Positions 43,430-51,978 of a stretch of DNA of 64,000 nucleotides are shown here, piece after piece (positions within the stretch are counted from its first letter, which is position 1; every line of letters starts with the position of its first letter). The DNA lies in the NCBI RefSeq assembly GCF_030381805.1, contig NZ_JAUDRH010000002.1, forward strand, positions 62,001-126,000, in the 5' to 3' direction. Position numbers and translations under genes: made by a program. The notes under the pieces were generated by a model, which saw nothing but the letters and a program-made list of their open reading frames with translations, made no database searches and had not been told where the DNA came from. The DNA comes from Chlorogloeopsis sp. ULAP01 (GTDB lineage: Bacteria; Cyanobacteriota; Cyanobacteriia; Cyanobacteriales; Nostocaceae).

Positions 43430-44160
43430 GTGAAGACAAACAGTGAACATCCCATCAGCCATGCCAGTAGTTTAGAGTTCCACACCTTGGCGAAACTATC
43501 GAGTAAGAACTTACTTGCAGAAGTCGATTTCCGTCGAACAGTAGCAAATTTAAAGCTAACAAAGGACAAAAAGAGTTCAATGGGTCAATTTTTGACTCCC
43601 GCTCCAGTAGCGGAATTAATGGCTGGGATGTTTGATAAACTGGATTCTGAAATAACCTTGCTTGATGCAGGAGCGGGAATTGGTTCATTATCAGCCGCTT
43701 TTGTGGCAAGGGTATGCCAACATCAAAAGTACACCTCGAAGTTACGTGTTGTCGCCTACGAAATTGACCCTTCCTAATCGGATATTTACATCAGACTTTA
43801 GAGTTATGTGAGAGGGTATGTCAAAATGTCGGCATTTCCTTCAACTATGAAATTCGTGAGACTGATTTTATTGCAGATGCAGTCAGTCTGCTTCAGCCTA
43901 GTTTGTTGAATGGAGCAAACAAAGCAGAATTTACCCATGCTATCCTCAACCCACCTTATTTAAAAATTAATGCTCACTCTCAGGTTCGTAAATTGTTGCG
44001 TGCCATAGGTTTGGAAACTAGCAATCTTTATACTGGTTTTATGGCTGCTACGGCAAAACTCCTAAAATCAGGAGGGGAATTTGTAGCAATTACCCCGCGA
44101 ACTTTTTGTAATGGAACATATTTCCGTAACTTCCGAAAGATGTTCCTAGAGCGCTACAAA
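43430..44160 (+). pseudogene. N6-adenine DNA methyltransferase, frameshifted and truncated
   Basis: Starts with KKSSMGQFLTPAPVAELMAG and LLDAGAGIGSLSAAFV (SAM-binding motif I). At about 43772 the frame shifts; the continuation reads LIGYLHQTLELCERVCQNVG and contains the catalytic AILNPPYLKI and ITPRTFCNGTYFRNF. The C-terminal half of an Eco57I/PstI-type methyltransferase is missing, and the sequence runs straight into a restriction-enzyme remnant. Inactive as it stands. Confidence 0.8.
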
Positions 44161-44672
44161 TCTTATTGGAGTTGGGTTTTCCACGAGCACAGTTGAACGA
44201 ACGATCTGCCTTAACGCTGCTTGCACTACTTGACTTGAAGCCAAATGAACCTTGGCGATCGGCTACTTCCCCTTTAATGGGAATTACACCAATGATGGAC
44301 CTTATGGCTCAACATTATGGCAAAACTTACAAGCCTAACACACGAGAAACAATTCGCCGTCAGACGGTGGATCAATTTTTGGATGCAGCTTTAATAGTTG
44401 CGAATCCAGATAATCCGAGCCGTCCTATCAATAGTCTTAAAACAGTGTGCCAGATCGAGGAGAGCGCACTCGAACTATTACGAACCTACGCTACTAACGA
44501 ATGGGAAAAGAGCCTTCGCACTTATCTTGCTTCAGTAGAAACCCTGAAGAAGCGATATGCTCAAGAGACAGACAAACTACCAAATGTGCTGGTAAAGAAC
44601 GATTTGTCAGACTCTATCTCTATGAGTGTTGACAAGCAGACTGCTCTTTTAAGAACCTTAGTGTTGACCTAG
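44150..44672 (+). pseudogene. BsuBI/PstI-type restriction endonuclease, N-terminal remnant
   Basis: In the third frame, LQILLELGFPRAQLNERSAL and LLALLDLKPNEPW match the helical N-terminal domain of BsuBI/PstI endonucleases. The frame is open to 44672 but ends in unrelated residues (LPNVLVKNDLSDSISMS), and the C-terminal catalytic domain is absent. Together with the preceding methyltransferase fragment it is the relic of one type II restriction-modification system joined by deletion. Confidence 0.75.
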
Positions 44673-44721
44673 TACAATCTTAGTTCTAGGTCTTGTACAC
44701 CACAGGTCATTAGGAGGGGAG

Positions 44722-45582
44722 ATGCAGTCAGATCAGGCAAACGATGACAAACCAGTGTTGAATCTTACCCAGACTCATCGGCAAGATTTAGCAATTTTTC
44801 AAGCTCACAACGTTGCCCCCCAAGAACTTGTGGTTGAATCATTGTTTAACCACCTAATTGTTATCCACACGACTCCACAGCCAGTCGAAGTAGTGGAGCG
44901 GGCTGACAGCCTTCGATTCAAAGGACTTGCTCAAGCAGGCAGTATTAACATTCACTCAGCAGGCAGCATGGCTTCTTGCCGATGGAGCGAAGCCATTTCC
45001 TTTATTCGACTTGATATATCACCTCAATTAATTGAACAAGTTGCAGAGCAGGTAGACACAAAGTCCCATTGCTCCCATGAATTGATCAATATCGCTCATA
45101 CTGACGATGCGAAAATTCTTCAAATCAGTCAATGGCTTCTAGACGAACAAAAGAATGGTGGATCTGGTGGTCAGCTTTACATTGACTCGCTGCTTAATGT
45201 ATTAGCTGTTCACTTGCTGAGAACCTACACGACTCAGTTTCGCGAAGCGCGATCGCCTAAGCGCCTAACCCAGGAGCAAGTTTCTCGTACGATCGATTAC
45301 ATGCACGCTCACCTCGACCAGGACATTTCGTTAGAGGTGCTAGCTCAGTCTGTTAATCTTAGCCCATCCCATTTGCGTCGCCTGTTTAAGCAAGCAACAG
45401 GAATGGCTCCTCATCAGTACTTGATCAACTTACGAATCAATCGGGCAAAAGAACTTTTGCTCTCTGGTGGCTTTTCTGTCAATGAAGTTGCGGCTGAAGT
45501 CGGTTTTGCTGATCAGAGCCATCTGCATCGTCATTTCAAGCGAATTTTTGGAGTTACGCCGAAGACAATTTTTGCAAGCTGA
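44722..45582 (+). CDS. AraC-family transcriptional regulator
   Basis: 286 residues, ATG start with a GGAGGGG ribosome-binding site just upstream. The C-terminal AraC domain has both helix-turn-helices: LEVLAQSVNLSPSHLRRLFK and VNEVAAEVGFADQSHLHRHF. The N-terminal half is a cupin-like sensor region with no recognised ligand. It is 127 bases upstream of the aldo/keto reductase on the same strand and probably controls it. Confidence 0.9.
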   Translation: MQSDQANDDKPVLNLTQTHRQDLAIFQAHNVAPQELVVESLFNHLIVIHTTPQPVEVVERADSLRFKGLAQAGSINIHSAGSMASCRWSEAISFIRLDISPQLIEQVAEQVDTKSHCSHELINIAHTDDAKILQISQWLLDEQKNGGSGGQLYIDSLLNVLAVHLLRTYTTQFREARSPKRLTQEQVSRTIDYMHAHLDQDISLEVLAQSVNLSPSHLRRLFKQATGMAPHQYLINLRINRAKELLLSGGFSVNEVAAEVGFADQSHLHRHFKRIFGVTPKTIFAS

Positions 45583-45709
45583 ACAATGGTCATTTTGTTC
45601 AAAAACCTGCTCGGATCGTTCAAGTCTTCGATAACTGTCTCAACTTATTCTGATGAATGTGAACCGTTGATGCAGGTTCTACAAAAACGAGGTTAACGGA
45701 GCAACATTC

Positions 45710-46822
45710 ATGTCTCTCAACGCATATTACACATTAGGACGTTCTGGGTTACGAGTCAGTCGGCTGGCATTAGGTGCGATGACCTTTGGAACCGAATGGG
45801 GTTGGGGAGCCGATGAAGACATGGCGCGTCAATTATTTAATACCTATGTTGATGCAGGTGGTAATTTCATTGACACAGCAGATTTGTACACAAACGGAAC
45901 AAGCGAGTCTTGGATTGGCAAATTTGTTGCAGAACGTGGATTACGCGATCGCGTCGTCATTGCAACCAAGTTTAGCTACAATGCTGAACCGGGGAATCCA
46001 AATGCAGGTGGAAATGGACGCAAAAATATTCTGCGGGCTGTGGAAGGTTCACTGAAACGACTAGGAACCGACTATATTGACCTCTACATTCTTCACACGT
46101 GGGATCAAATCACACCTGCGGCTGAAGTCATGCGAACTCTTGATGATCTGGTTCAATCTGGCAAAGTGCGGCATATAGGATTGAGTGACACACCTGCTTG
46201 GTATGCTGCAAGAGCGCAAACGCTTACCGAGTGGCGTGGTTACGAGCCGCTTAGTACTCTGCAACTGGAATATTCTCTCGTTGAACGAAGCATTGAACGC
46301 GAGTTTGTCCCACTTGGGTTGGAACTTGGGATGGGAGTAATGGTCTGGAGTCCTTTAGCGAGCGGGCTTTTAAGCGGCAAATATAAACCAAGTGAGGGTT
46401 CATTCACTGGAGAGGGGCGATTGGAAGCCCTCAAAGACAGCCAAAATCCAGCCTTTCAAAAATTTACAGAGCGAAACTGGAAAATTGTGGCGGAACTGGA
46501 AAATGTGGCAAAAGAACTGGATCGAAGTATGGCTCAAGTTGCAGTTAATTGGACAGCGAATCGACCAGGTGTTGGCTCAGTAATTGTAGGGGCGACGAAG
46601 CTATCGCAATTAGAGGACAATCTCAAAGCATTAGATTTTGAGATTCCCACCGAATTGAACGATCGCCTTGAAGCAATCAGTCACCCTGAACCTCAATTCC
46701 CCTACAGCTTCTTCGAGCCAGAAATTCAAGGAATGCTGCATGGAGGTAAGCCTGTCGGCTTGAAGCCAAAAGGATATTATCCCAACGTCTTGATTCAATC
46801 AGCGGGTGCTGGAGTGTCCTAA
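45710..46822 (+). CDS. Aldo/keto reductase
   Basis: 370 residues, (beta/alpha)8 NADPH-dependent reductase. The catalytic tetrad is visible: Asp and Tyr in NFIDTADLYTNGTSE, Lys in VVIATKFSY and His in LYILHTWD. The cofactor-binding end has VGSVIVGATKLSQLEDNL. It reduces aldehydes or ketones; the specific substrate is unknown. It follows the AraC gene and precedes a SnoaL-like gene, suggesting a small inducible detoxification or catabolic operon. Confidence 0.93.
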   Translation: MSLNAYYTLGRSGLRVSRLALGAMTFGTEWGWGADEDMARQLFNTYVDAGGNFIDTADLYTNGTSESWIGKFVAERGLRDRVVIATKFSYNAEPGNPNAGGNGRKNILRAVEGSLKRLGTDYIDLYILHTWDQITPAAEVMRTLDDLVQSGKVRHIGLSDTPAWYAARAQTLTEWRGYEPLSTLQLEYSLVERSIEREFVPLGLELGMGVMVWSPLASGLLSGKYKPSEGSFTGEGRLEALKDSQNPAFQKFTERNWKIVAELENVAKELDRSMAQVAVNWTANRPGVGSVIVGATKLSQLEDNLKALDFEIPTELNDRLEAISHPEPQFPYSFFEPEIQGMLHGGKPVGLKPKGYYPNVLIQSAGAGVS

Positions 46823-46906
46823 GTAGAACAAATTTAAGCGCGGGTAGACTGGTCTATCACAGTCACCCGTTTTTCAGCGTTAACCTTATATTTGTTAGGA
46901 GATCGC

Positions 46907-47410
46907 ATGGTTGATAACAATACAGTGAAAGATTCAGTCATTCAAAAGCTTATTGATCAGGCAGATATTATCCAAACTCTCAATCGTTTTGTATTAAGCA
47001 TTGATAGTCGTGACTACGCAGCAATGCGAGACTGCTTGACCGATGAGATTAATTTTGATTACTCAGCACTTTTTGGTGCGGTTATGCCTTCATCTGCCGA
47101 TGAATTGGTTGAGAATGTTCGCAAAAACCATGCGGGGTTTCGGGCCATTCAACACCTTACGGCTAATCACATTGTTACAGTTGACGGAGATAAAGCAACT
47201 TGTACAGCCAACTTTGCAGCCCAGCATTTTCTACCAAATGAGCGTGGCGGCAATTTATGGGCAGTCGGAGGGCGGTATGATTACCAACTTATGAAAATTC
47301 AGAAGAACTGGAAAATCTATGGATGTAAGATTCATGTTTCTTGGACAGATGGTAATCTTCAGCTATTTGACTTGGCACGTGAGCAGTCCTCCATAACTAT
47401 CACGGGCTAA
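46907..47410 (+). CDS. SnoaL-like (NTF2-fold) protein
   Basis: 167 residues from the ATG at 46907, which has AGGAG 8 bases upstream; the TTG at 46892 overlaps that site and is rejected. NTF2/SnoaL_4 fold: IQTLNRFVLSIDSRDYAAMR, LTDEINFDYS, HLTANHIVTVDGDKATCTA and GGRYDYQLMK. Such proteins act as small isomerases, dehydratases or binding proteins. The TAA stop lies inside the first core of an attC-like site, as in integron cassettes. Confidence 0.86.
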   Translation: MVDNNTVKDSVIQKLIDQADIIQTLNRFVLSIDSRDYAAMRDCLTDEINFDYSALFGAVMPSSADELVENVRKNHAGFRAIQHLTANHIVTVDGDKATCTANFAAQHFLPNERGGNLWAVGGRYDYQLMKIQKNWKIYGCKIHVSWTDGNLQLFDLAREQSSITITG

Positions 47411-47491
47411 CAACCGTGTTGCAGCGGACGATTTGGAAGTCTCGGTGGTAATGCAAAGGTTACTCATCGCCGCTGAACACAACCGTTGGGC
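47405..47491. repeat. attC-like recombination site 1
   Basis: An imperfect palindrome with attC architecture. Outer core GGCTAAC (47405-47411) pairs with GTTGGGC (47485-47491), the latter fitting the GTTRRRY consensus. After 5-nt spacers the inner arms TGTTGCAGCGG and CCGCTGAACA pair, leaving one extrahelical G on the left arm. A variable loop of about 42 nt lies between. It overlaps the stop of the SnoaL-like gene. No integrase is seen in the window. Confidence 0.45.
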
Positions 47492-47549
47492 TGCTTAAGT
47501 CATGGTGAGGTCAGTAGTCTGAAGCTTACTTGTTGGTAGCAGGCATAAG

Positions 47550-48470
47550 TTACTCTGGGCATAACCGTGTAATCAGTTCGCGTAACCATGTGTGTCCAGG
47601 ATCGCGATCGCTCTTACTATGCCACAGCATATCGACTGAAAACCCTGGCATCTCAAACGGCAAGGGGAAAGCATAGAGATTCCAAGTTTGAGTTAAGGTT
47701 GCCACAATCTGGGACGGTATAGTAGCAACTAGCTCTGTACTGACGAGAACAAAAGGTACAATCAAGAAGTTGGGGACAGATACAGCAACGATTCGGCTCA
47801 GACCCTGCTGTGCTAGCAATTCATCGACCATCCCTACCATGTCTTCTTTAGGTGAAACCAGTAAATGCGATGCACTAGCGTATTCCTCTATCGTCAATCG
47901 TTTACGCTTTTTGAAACGTTCAGCACTAGCAACACAAATGAATGTTTCTAAGTAAAGCGTCTGCTTTTGATGCCAGGATGAAAACTCTGGAAAATATCCT
48001 AATGCTAAATCAATTTCGTCTGCATCCAGTAATTTTGGTGCTTTTTGCCAGGTGCTAGAACGGACTTGAACCCGCACATTTGGAGCTATGTGACTAAGTT
48101 CTTGTAGAAGCTTAGATAAAAATACAATTTCGGTATAGTCATCCATCCCGATTCGGAAAACGCGATCGCTCGTTTTTGGATCAAACTCTGGCTGGCTACT
48201 GACCACTGATTGGATTTGGGTGAGCGCTTCACGGATCGGAACAGCCAGCGCAATCGCTCTCGGTGTGGGCGTAATTCCTTTAGAAGTTTTGATAAACAGA
48301 TCATCTTTGAATAGCTTGCGGAGTCGAGCCAAGGCATTACTGGTTGCAGGTTGGCTCAATCCAATTTTCTCTGCTGCACGAGTGAGGTGCTGCTCAGTCA
48401 TCAAGGCATCGAATACGACCAAGAGGTTGAGGTCAATCCCTGCCAATGAGAAATGCTGAATCGACTCCAT
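47550..48470 (-). CDS. LysR-family transcriptional regulator
   Basis: 306 residues. N-terminal winged helix LNLLVVFDALMTEQHLTRAA with KIGLSQPATSNALARLRKLF; C-terminal LysR substrate-binding domain ending DPGHTWLRELI. The type resembles NodD/NahR-like regulators. It is divergent from the SnoaL/oxidoreductase pair (126-base gap), so it most likely regulates them in response to an unknown small molecule. ATG start. Confidence 0.92.
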   Translation of the reverse strand: MESIQHFSLAGIDLNLLVVFDALMTEQHLTRAAEKIGLSQPATSNALARLRKLFKDDLFIKTSKGITPTPRAIALAVPIREALTQIQSVVSSQPEFDPKTSDRVFRIGMDDYTEIVFLSKLLQELSHIAPNVRVQVRSSTWQKAPKLLDADEIDLALGYFPEFSSWHQKQTLYLETFICVASAERFKKRKRLTIEEYASASHLLVSPKEDMVGMVDELLAQQGLSRIVAVSVPNFLIVPFVLVSTELVATIPSQIVATLTQTWNLYAFPLPFEMPGFSVDMLWHSKSDRDPGHTWLRELITRLCPE

Positions 48471-48596
48471 GATTCACCTGATGAATGAAACTCATATTAT
48501 TAATCGATTGGACAAATCATATCGCATCCCTGAACATAGAAGTATGAAGTTTGAGCCAGCACGATACACCACACAACAACTCTAGAGGTTTGGCAA

Positions 48597-49040
48597 ATGT
48601 CGATTATTCGTGAAATCTATGAAGGATTCCAAAGAGGAGAGTTCGAGCGTTGGGATGCGGTGATTGCTCAAGATGTAGAAATTTATAGCCCTGCTTACTG
48701 GGGTGGTCAAGGACTGGATGCGTTAAAAGCTTTTGGTGCTGAGTTTGTAAAGGCGCTCAAACCTCGGATTGACTTAGTTGATGAATTTGATGGTGGCGAT
48801 CGCGCCTTTTTGACGGTGAATCTAAACTGGAAGCACGTTGAACCCTTTTTCGATCTCAAACCAACAGGTCGAGAAGGAACATCAATTGAAACGTTTATTC
48901 TGACTATCCAGAACGGTCAAGTGACTCGCTTCGGAGTTGCTGATAACACCCTTGATCTCGCAATTTACTTGTGGGGGCGGGGCTATTCGATGGCACACAA
49001 TATTCGTCCTGAGCCGATCGTGCAGGGGATTGAACGCTAG
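48597..49040 (+). CDS. SnoaL-like (NTF2-fold) protein
   Basis: 147 residues. NTF2-like fold: IYEGFQRGEFERWDAVIAQD, LKAFGAEFVKALKPRIDL, and FILTIQNGQVTRFGVADNT. A polyketide-cyclase-like small isomerase or binding protein; substrate unknown. First gene divergent from the LysR regulator and 51 bases upstream of the quinone oxidoreductase-like gene; the two probably form an operon. Confidence 0.85.
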   Translation: MSIIREIYEGFQRGEFERWDAVIAQDVEIYSPAYWGGQGLDALKAFGAEFVKALKPRIDLVDEFDGGDRAFLTVNLNWKHVEPFFDLKPTGREGTSIETFILTIQNGQVTRFGVADNTLDLAIYLWGRGYSMAHNIRPEPIVQGIER

Positions 49041-49091
49041 CGTTATCGAGTTTTACCTCCAAGTTGGTTAAATCTATTCACAAGGAGCTTC

Positions 49092-50123
49092 ATGATGAAT
49101 ACAACACGAATTTACCGTTTCCATCAGTATGGTAATCCTGACGTTCTACAACTAGAGAGTCTACCTCTGTTGGAGCCTAGTGCAGGTGAAGTACGGGTCA
49201 GAGTTCAAGCGATGAGTTTGAATCGAGCCGATCTGTTGTGGATGGCAAACAACTATGTTGAAGCACCAACATTACCTGCGCGTGTCGGTTATGAAATTGC
49301 AGGTGTCGTAGAAGCCGTCGGAGCAAATGTGACCGAATTTCAGGTGGGCGATCGCGTCAGTTCCATTCCTACCTTTTCCATCCGCGACTACGCCAACTTT
49401 GGTGAAACGGCAATTCTACCTGTGCGCGGTTTGATCAAAACCCCGGAGAACTTTACGCCAGTACAAGGCGCTAGTTTTGCGTTTGCCTACTTCACCGGAT
49501 ACTTTGCACTGGTCGAATTGGCACATCTGCAACCCTACCAAACGGTGTTAATTACAGCAGGAACCAGTACGACTGGCTTGGCGGCGATCGCCATTGCTAA
49601 GAAAATGGGTGCAAAGGTGATTACCACAACACGAACCAGCAAGAAACGTAATGTATTGCTGAGGGCAGGTGCTGATGATGCGATCGCTACCGAAGAAGAA
49701 GATTTGGTTGCCCGTGTGATGAACATTACGGAGAATCAGGGGGCAGATGTTGTTTATGATGCTGTAGCAGGTGGACTGAGTGAAAGATTAGTACAGGCAA
49801 CAAAAATTCGGGGTCACTGGATTGTTTATGGTCTACTGGATACTGAGAATTTGGGACTTTTTCCGTGGTTGCCAATGGCAATCCGCAGCGTTCAATTTCA
49901 CGGGGTTTACAAAGTGTTTGATTTTACTGGAAATCGCAACTTGGGGTCGCTTGGAAATGAGGAAGCGCTTGCCCGCGCTAAACAGTTTATTGCTGGTGGG
50001 TTAAGTGATGGCTCCCTGCCAGTCGTCATCGATCGCAAATTTCAAGGCATTGAATCGCTACCTGAAGCAATGCGTGTGATGGCATCCAATCATGCGGCTG
50101 GCAAAATTGTAGTGACGGTATGA
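49092..50123 (+). CDS. MDR-superfamily oxidoreductase (quinone oxidoreductase-like)
   Basis: 343 residues. GroES-like N-terminus with LNRADLLWM, VGYEIAGVVEAVGANV and a Rossmann NADPH site LITAGTSTTGLAAIAIAKKMGA. The zinc ligands of classical alcohol dehydrogenases are not evident, so a zeta-crystallin/quinone-oxidoreductase type is more likely. The catalysed reaction is unknown. Preceded by an AAGGAG ribosome-binding site and the SnoaL-like gene; LysR is the probable regulator. Confidence 0.9.
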   Translation: MMNTTRIYRFHQYGNPDVLQLESLPLLEPSAGEVRVRVQAMSLNRADLLWMANNYVEAPTLPARVGYEIAGVVEAVGANVTEFQVGDRVSSIPTFSIRDYANFGETAILPVRGLIKTPENFTPVQGASFAFAYFTGYFALVELAHLQPYQTVLITAGTSTTGLAAIAIAKKMGAKVITTTRTSKKRNVLLRAGADDAIATEEEDLVARVMNITENQGADVVYDAVAGGLSERLVQATKIRGHWIVYGLLDTENLGLFPWLPMAIRSVQFHGVYKVFDFTGNRNLGSLGNEEALARAKQFIAGGLSDGSLPVVIDRKFQGIESLPEAMRVMASNHAAGKIVVTV

Positions 50124-50265
50124 GTTTTCCGGCTGCCATGTCATTAGCAAGATTCTGTCAGCCTATAAATGGACTCGCTGCTAAAAGATGCACGGTTGAA
50201 TAGACAAGCAGCGATCGTTCTTGAGAAAATCTGGGAGCGATCATTGTGGTATCGGTAAAAACGCA

Positions 50266-50352
50266 ACACAACAATTCAAATGCAGCGGACGGTTGAAAGC
50301 TGATGGTAATGAGTTCGAACTTGTCTGCCGCCGCTTATCTTGGTCGTTATAC
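50266..50352. repeat. attC-like recombination site 2
   Basis: Same architecture as site 1: outer ACACAAC/GTTATAC, then inner arms ATGCAGCGG (50280-50288) and CCGCTTAT (50331-50338), again with an unpaired base, and a loop of about 42 nt. It shares TGCAGCGGAC and TGGTAATG with site 1. It lies about 140 bases after the oxidoreductase gene. Confidence 0.42.
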
Positions 50353-50393
50353 CGCCTAATCTAGAGGAGAGACATCAGAATTCAGCGATTCTT

Positions 50394-50600
50394 CTATTCC
50401 CTCTTCCATAACTCAGCAGACTTTTGTCCTTCTTCTATTTCCTTCTCAGTCAAATTCAGCAACTTCTCTACTTGCTCCTCAGTCAATGGACGTGGGGGAA
50501 TTTCTCCACTGATAATTCGATTAAGATGGGGTATCCCAGTTGAGCGGTTTATTAATACACTCTTATTCGCAGGAGAGTTATTAGGGGGGATGCTGAAGAA
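50394..50600 (-). pseudogene. Start-less reading frame, probable gene tail
   Basis: The minus strand reads LINRSTGIPHLNRIISGEIP, then PPRPLTEEQVEKLLNLTEKE and ends EGQKSAELWKRE before TAG. The acidic, helical C-terminal composition looks like a real protein end, but no start codon is present. Family not recognised. Confidence 0.35.
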
Positions 50601-50845
50601 GCTGGTTGGCTTGGAGCGTCCTTATGGGATGAGGGACAATTTATAGGTACTTTGCCTCCACCAAAATGTCGGTGACTTCCAAGTCGAAGTGCATAAAACT
50701 GTGTAGATGCGATCACCCCTGAGGGAAACATAAACTGTTAAACACACTCTGGGCTTGTATTTGGATATTGACTCTCCATGATTTAGAATCACGTGCTGAG
50801 ATACACTGGAAGGTCATGCTCGTAGAGATAGCAGCAAGTGAAGTG

Positions 50846-50942
50846 CGATCGCTCACATACCAATACCAGTTTCTGCTCCAAGAGCAAGGGGAAAACTGTC
50901 TAGGAAGCGATCGCCCGATTGAAAATCCCAAGCACTAGTGAG
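50846..50942. repeat. 97-bp direct repeat, left copy
   Basis: About 85% identical to 51804-51899, including the invariant GGGAAAACTGTCTAGGAAGC followed by a HIP1 octamer. The two copies bracket the second DUF433/DUF5615 pair and attC-like site 3. Confidence 0.7.
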
Positions 50943-50989
50943 AAGAATGCGATCTGCACCCGACTGATGCGCGATCGCCACTAGATGTA

Positions 50990-51328
50990 TCAAACCTGAT
51001 TTTGCATCTCGTCTGAGGTAACTTGATTGAGAATAGCGAGTAATCTTTGTGCAATCCCTTGAGGAGAACGACGAACAGCAAAAATTACTCCGTAGTGCGT
51101 CTGTTCCCAATTAAATTAATTCTGTACAAGTTCCTCAAAATCATTTCTGTTGTGAGTAACAAGAGTTCTTGCTTGACTTACAGCAAAGGCAAGTTGTTCT
51201 ACATCAGTTGCGTGAAGTTGCCCTGCATCTCGTGCAGTAATGACATCAAAACCTCTTGCTTCAAGCAAGTCGGCTACCAATACATTGACATCCTCATCCA
51301 AATACAGACAAATGAATATACTACTCAC
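50990..51328 (-). pseudogene. DUF5615 PIN-like toxin gene with in-frame TAA
   Basis: The first 70 codons encode a DUF5615 protein (CLYLDEDVNVLVADLLEARG, VSQARTLVTHNRNDFEEL) and stop at TAA (51116-51118). In the same frame the sequence continues for 41 codons as FNWEQTHYGVIFAVRRSPQ and AQRLLAILNQVTSDEMQNQV, which is the expected family C-terminus. A single change of a Tyr codon to TAA would explain this. Start overlaps the DUF433 gene (51325-51328). Probably an inactivated toxin. Confidence 0.75.
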
Positions 51329-51606
51329 AAATCTCTCACCAATGGATCGATCAATTCGTCAGAAATGCGATTTTTTTCAATATATTGATTAATTTCGTCT
51401 TGGTGGTCGCTATAGTAGGTTAATGCTCCGAAGACTTGCCCCAAAGTCAGATGTGGCATTCCTTTGGGAATTTCCTCTGGTGCTATGCCCATTCGCCAAG
51501 TTTCGACAATTGCTCTGACGGGTGTACGAGTTCCTCGGATAATGGGTTCTCCATGTAGAATCTCATCATCCCGAACAACATAAAGATATTCTGTCGCTTG
51601 AACCAT
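51325..51606 (-). CDS. DUF433 protein, putative antitoxin
   Basis: 93 residues: GEPIIRGTRTPVRAIVETWR, MGIAPEEIPKGMPHLTLGQV and FGALTYYSDHQDEINQYIE are the DUF433 core. It overlaps the DUF5615 gene by four bases, the normal arrangement of this module. With the toxin gene interrupted, the antitoxin may be an orphan. Confidence 0.82.
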   Translation of the reverse strand: MVQATEYLYVVRDDEILHGEPIIRGTRTPVRAIVETWRMGIAPEEIPKGMPHLTLGQVFGALTYYSDHQDEINQYIEKNRISDELIDPLVRDL

Positions 51607-51673
51607 GCTAACCTCTCAACTCGGCTGTTCTTTATTTTATGGTTTAGCTCAATTGTCTCAGTGCAGCAGGCGG

Positions 51674-51758
51674 CATAATAACCCCAATGTACCCGACGCG
51701 GAAAAGTTGTCTATGATTGTTCGATGTTGTCTGCGAAGGGTGAACGGGAACGTTACTG
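51674..51758. repeat. attC-like recombination site 3, plus half-site
   Basis: CATAATAAC (51674-51682) with ATGTACCC inward faces GGGTGAAC and GTTACTG (51752-51758); the arms pair imperfectly. A related half-site, GCATAATAACCTCGCTGCAC, starts at 51913. Weaker than sites 1 and 2, and the right core does not fully fit GTTRRRY. Confidence 0.3.
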
Positions 51759-51803
51759 AAAGTTTACCAAAACTAGGCTACAGTTTACGATCACCCCAAT
51801 ACA

Positions 51804-51899
51804 CGATCGCTCACATATAAATACTAACTTCTGCCCAAAGAGTAAGGGAAAACTGTCTAGGAAGCGATCGCCCGATTGAAAACCTTAAGTGCTAGTGAG
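51804..51899. repeat. 97-bp direct repeat, right copy
   Basis: Partner of 50846-50942. Lies in the 372-base gap (51607-51978) between the DUF433 gene and recJ, which otherwise holds only attC-like site 3 and its half-site. Confidence 0.7.
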
Positions 51900-51978
51900 C
51901 AAGGCGATCGCCGCATAATAACCTCGCTGCACTGGATGAGCTAATATCCTCTTTCTCAATAAACTCAAATACCAGTTT

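Larger units (their letters stand above)
50124..50989. other. Gene-poor region with relics and an attC-like site
   Basis: No intact gene. It holds attC-like site 2 (50266-50352), a minus-strand frame without start (50394-50600), a short plus-strand frame near 50590-50673 whose translation (GWLGASLWDEGQFIGTLPPP) may be a gene tail, and the left copy of a 97-base direct repeat (50846-50942). HIP1-like sites are frequent. Confidence 0.45.

Noticed and set aside
47405..47491. Reading the palindrome as a simple terminator
   Set aside because: The arms are interrupted by symmetric unpaired spacers and a long loop, with no T-run. This fits a recombination site better than a terminator.
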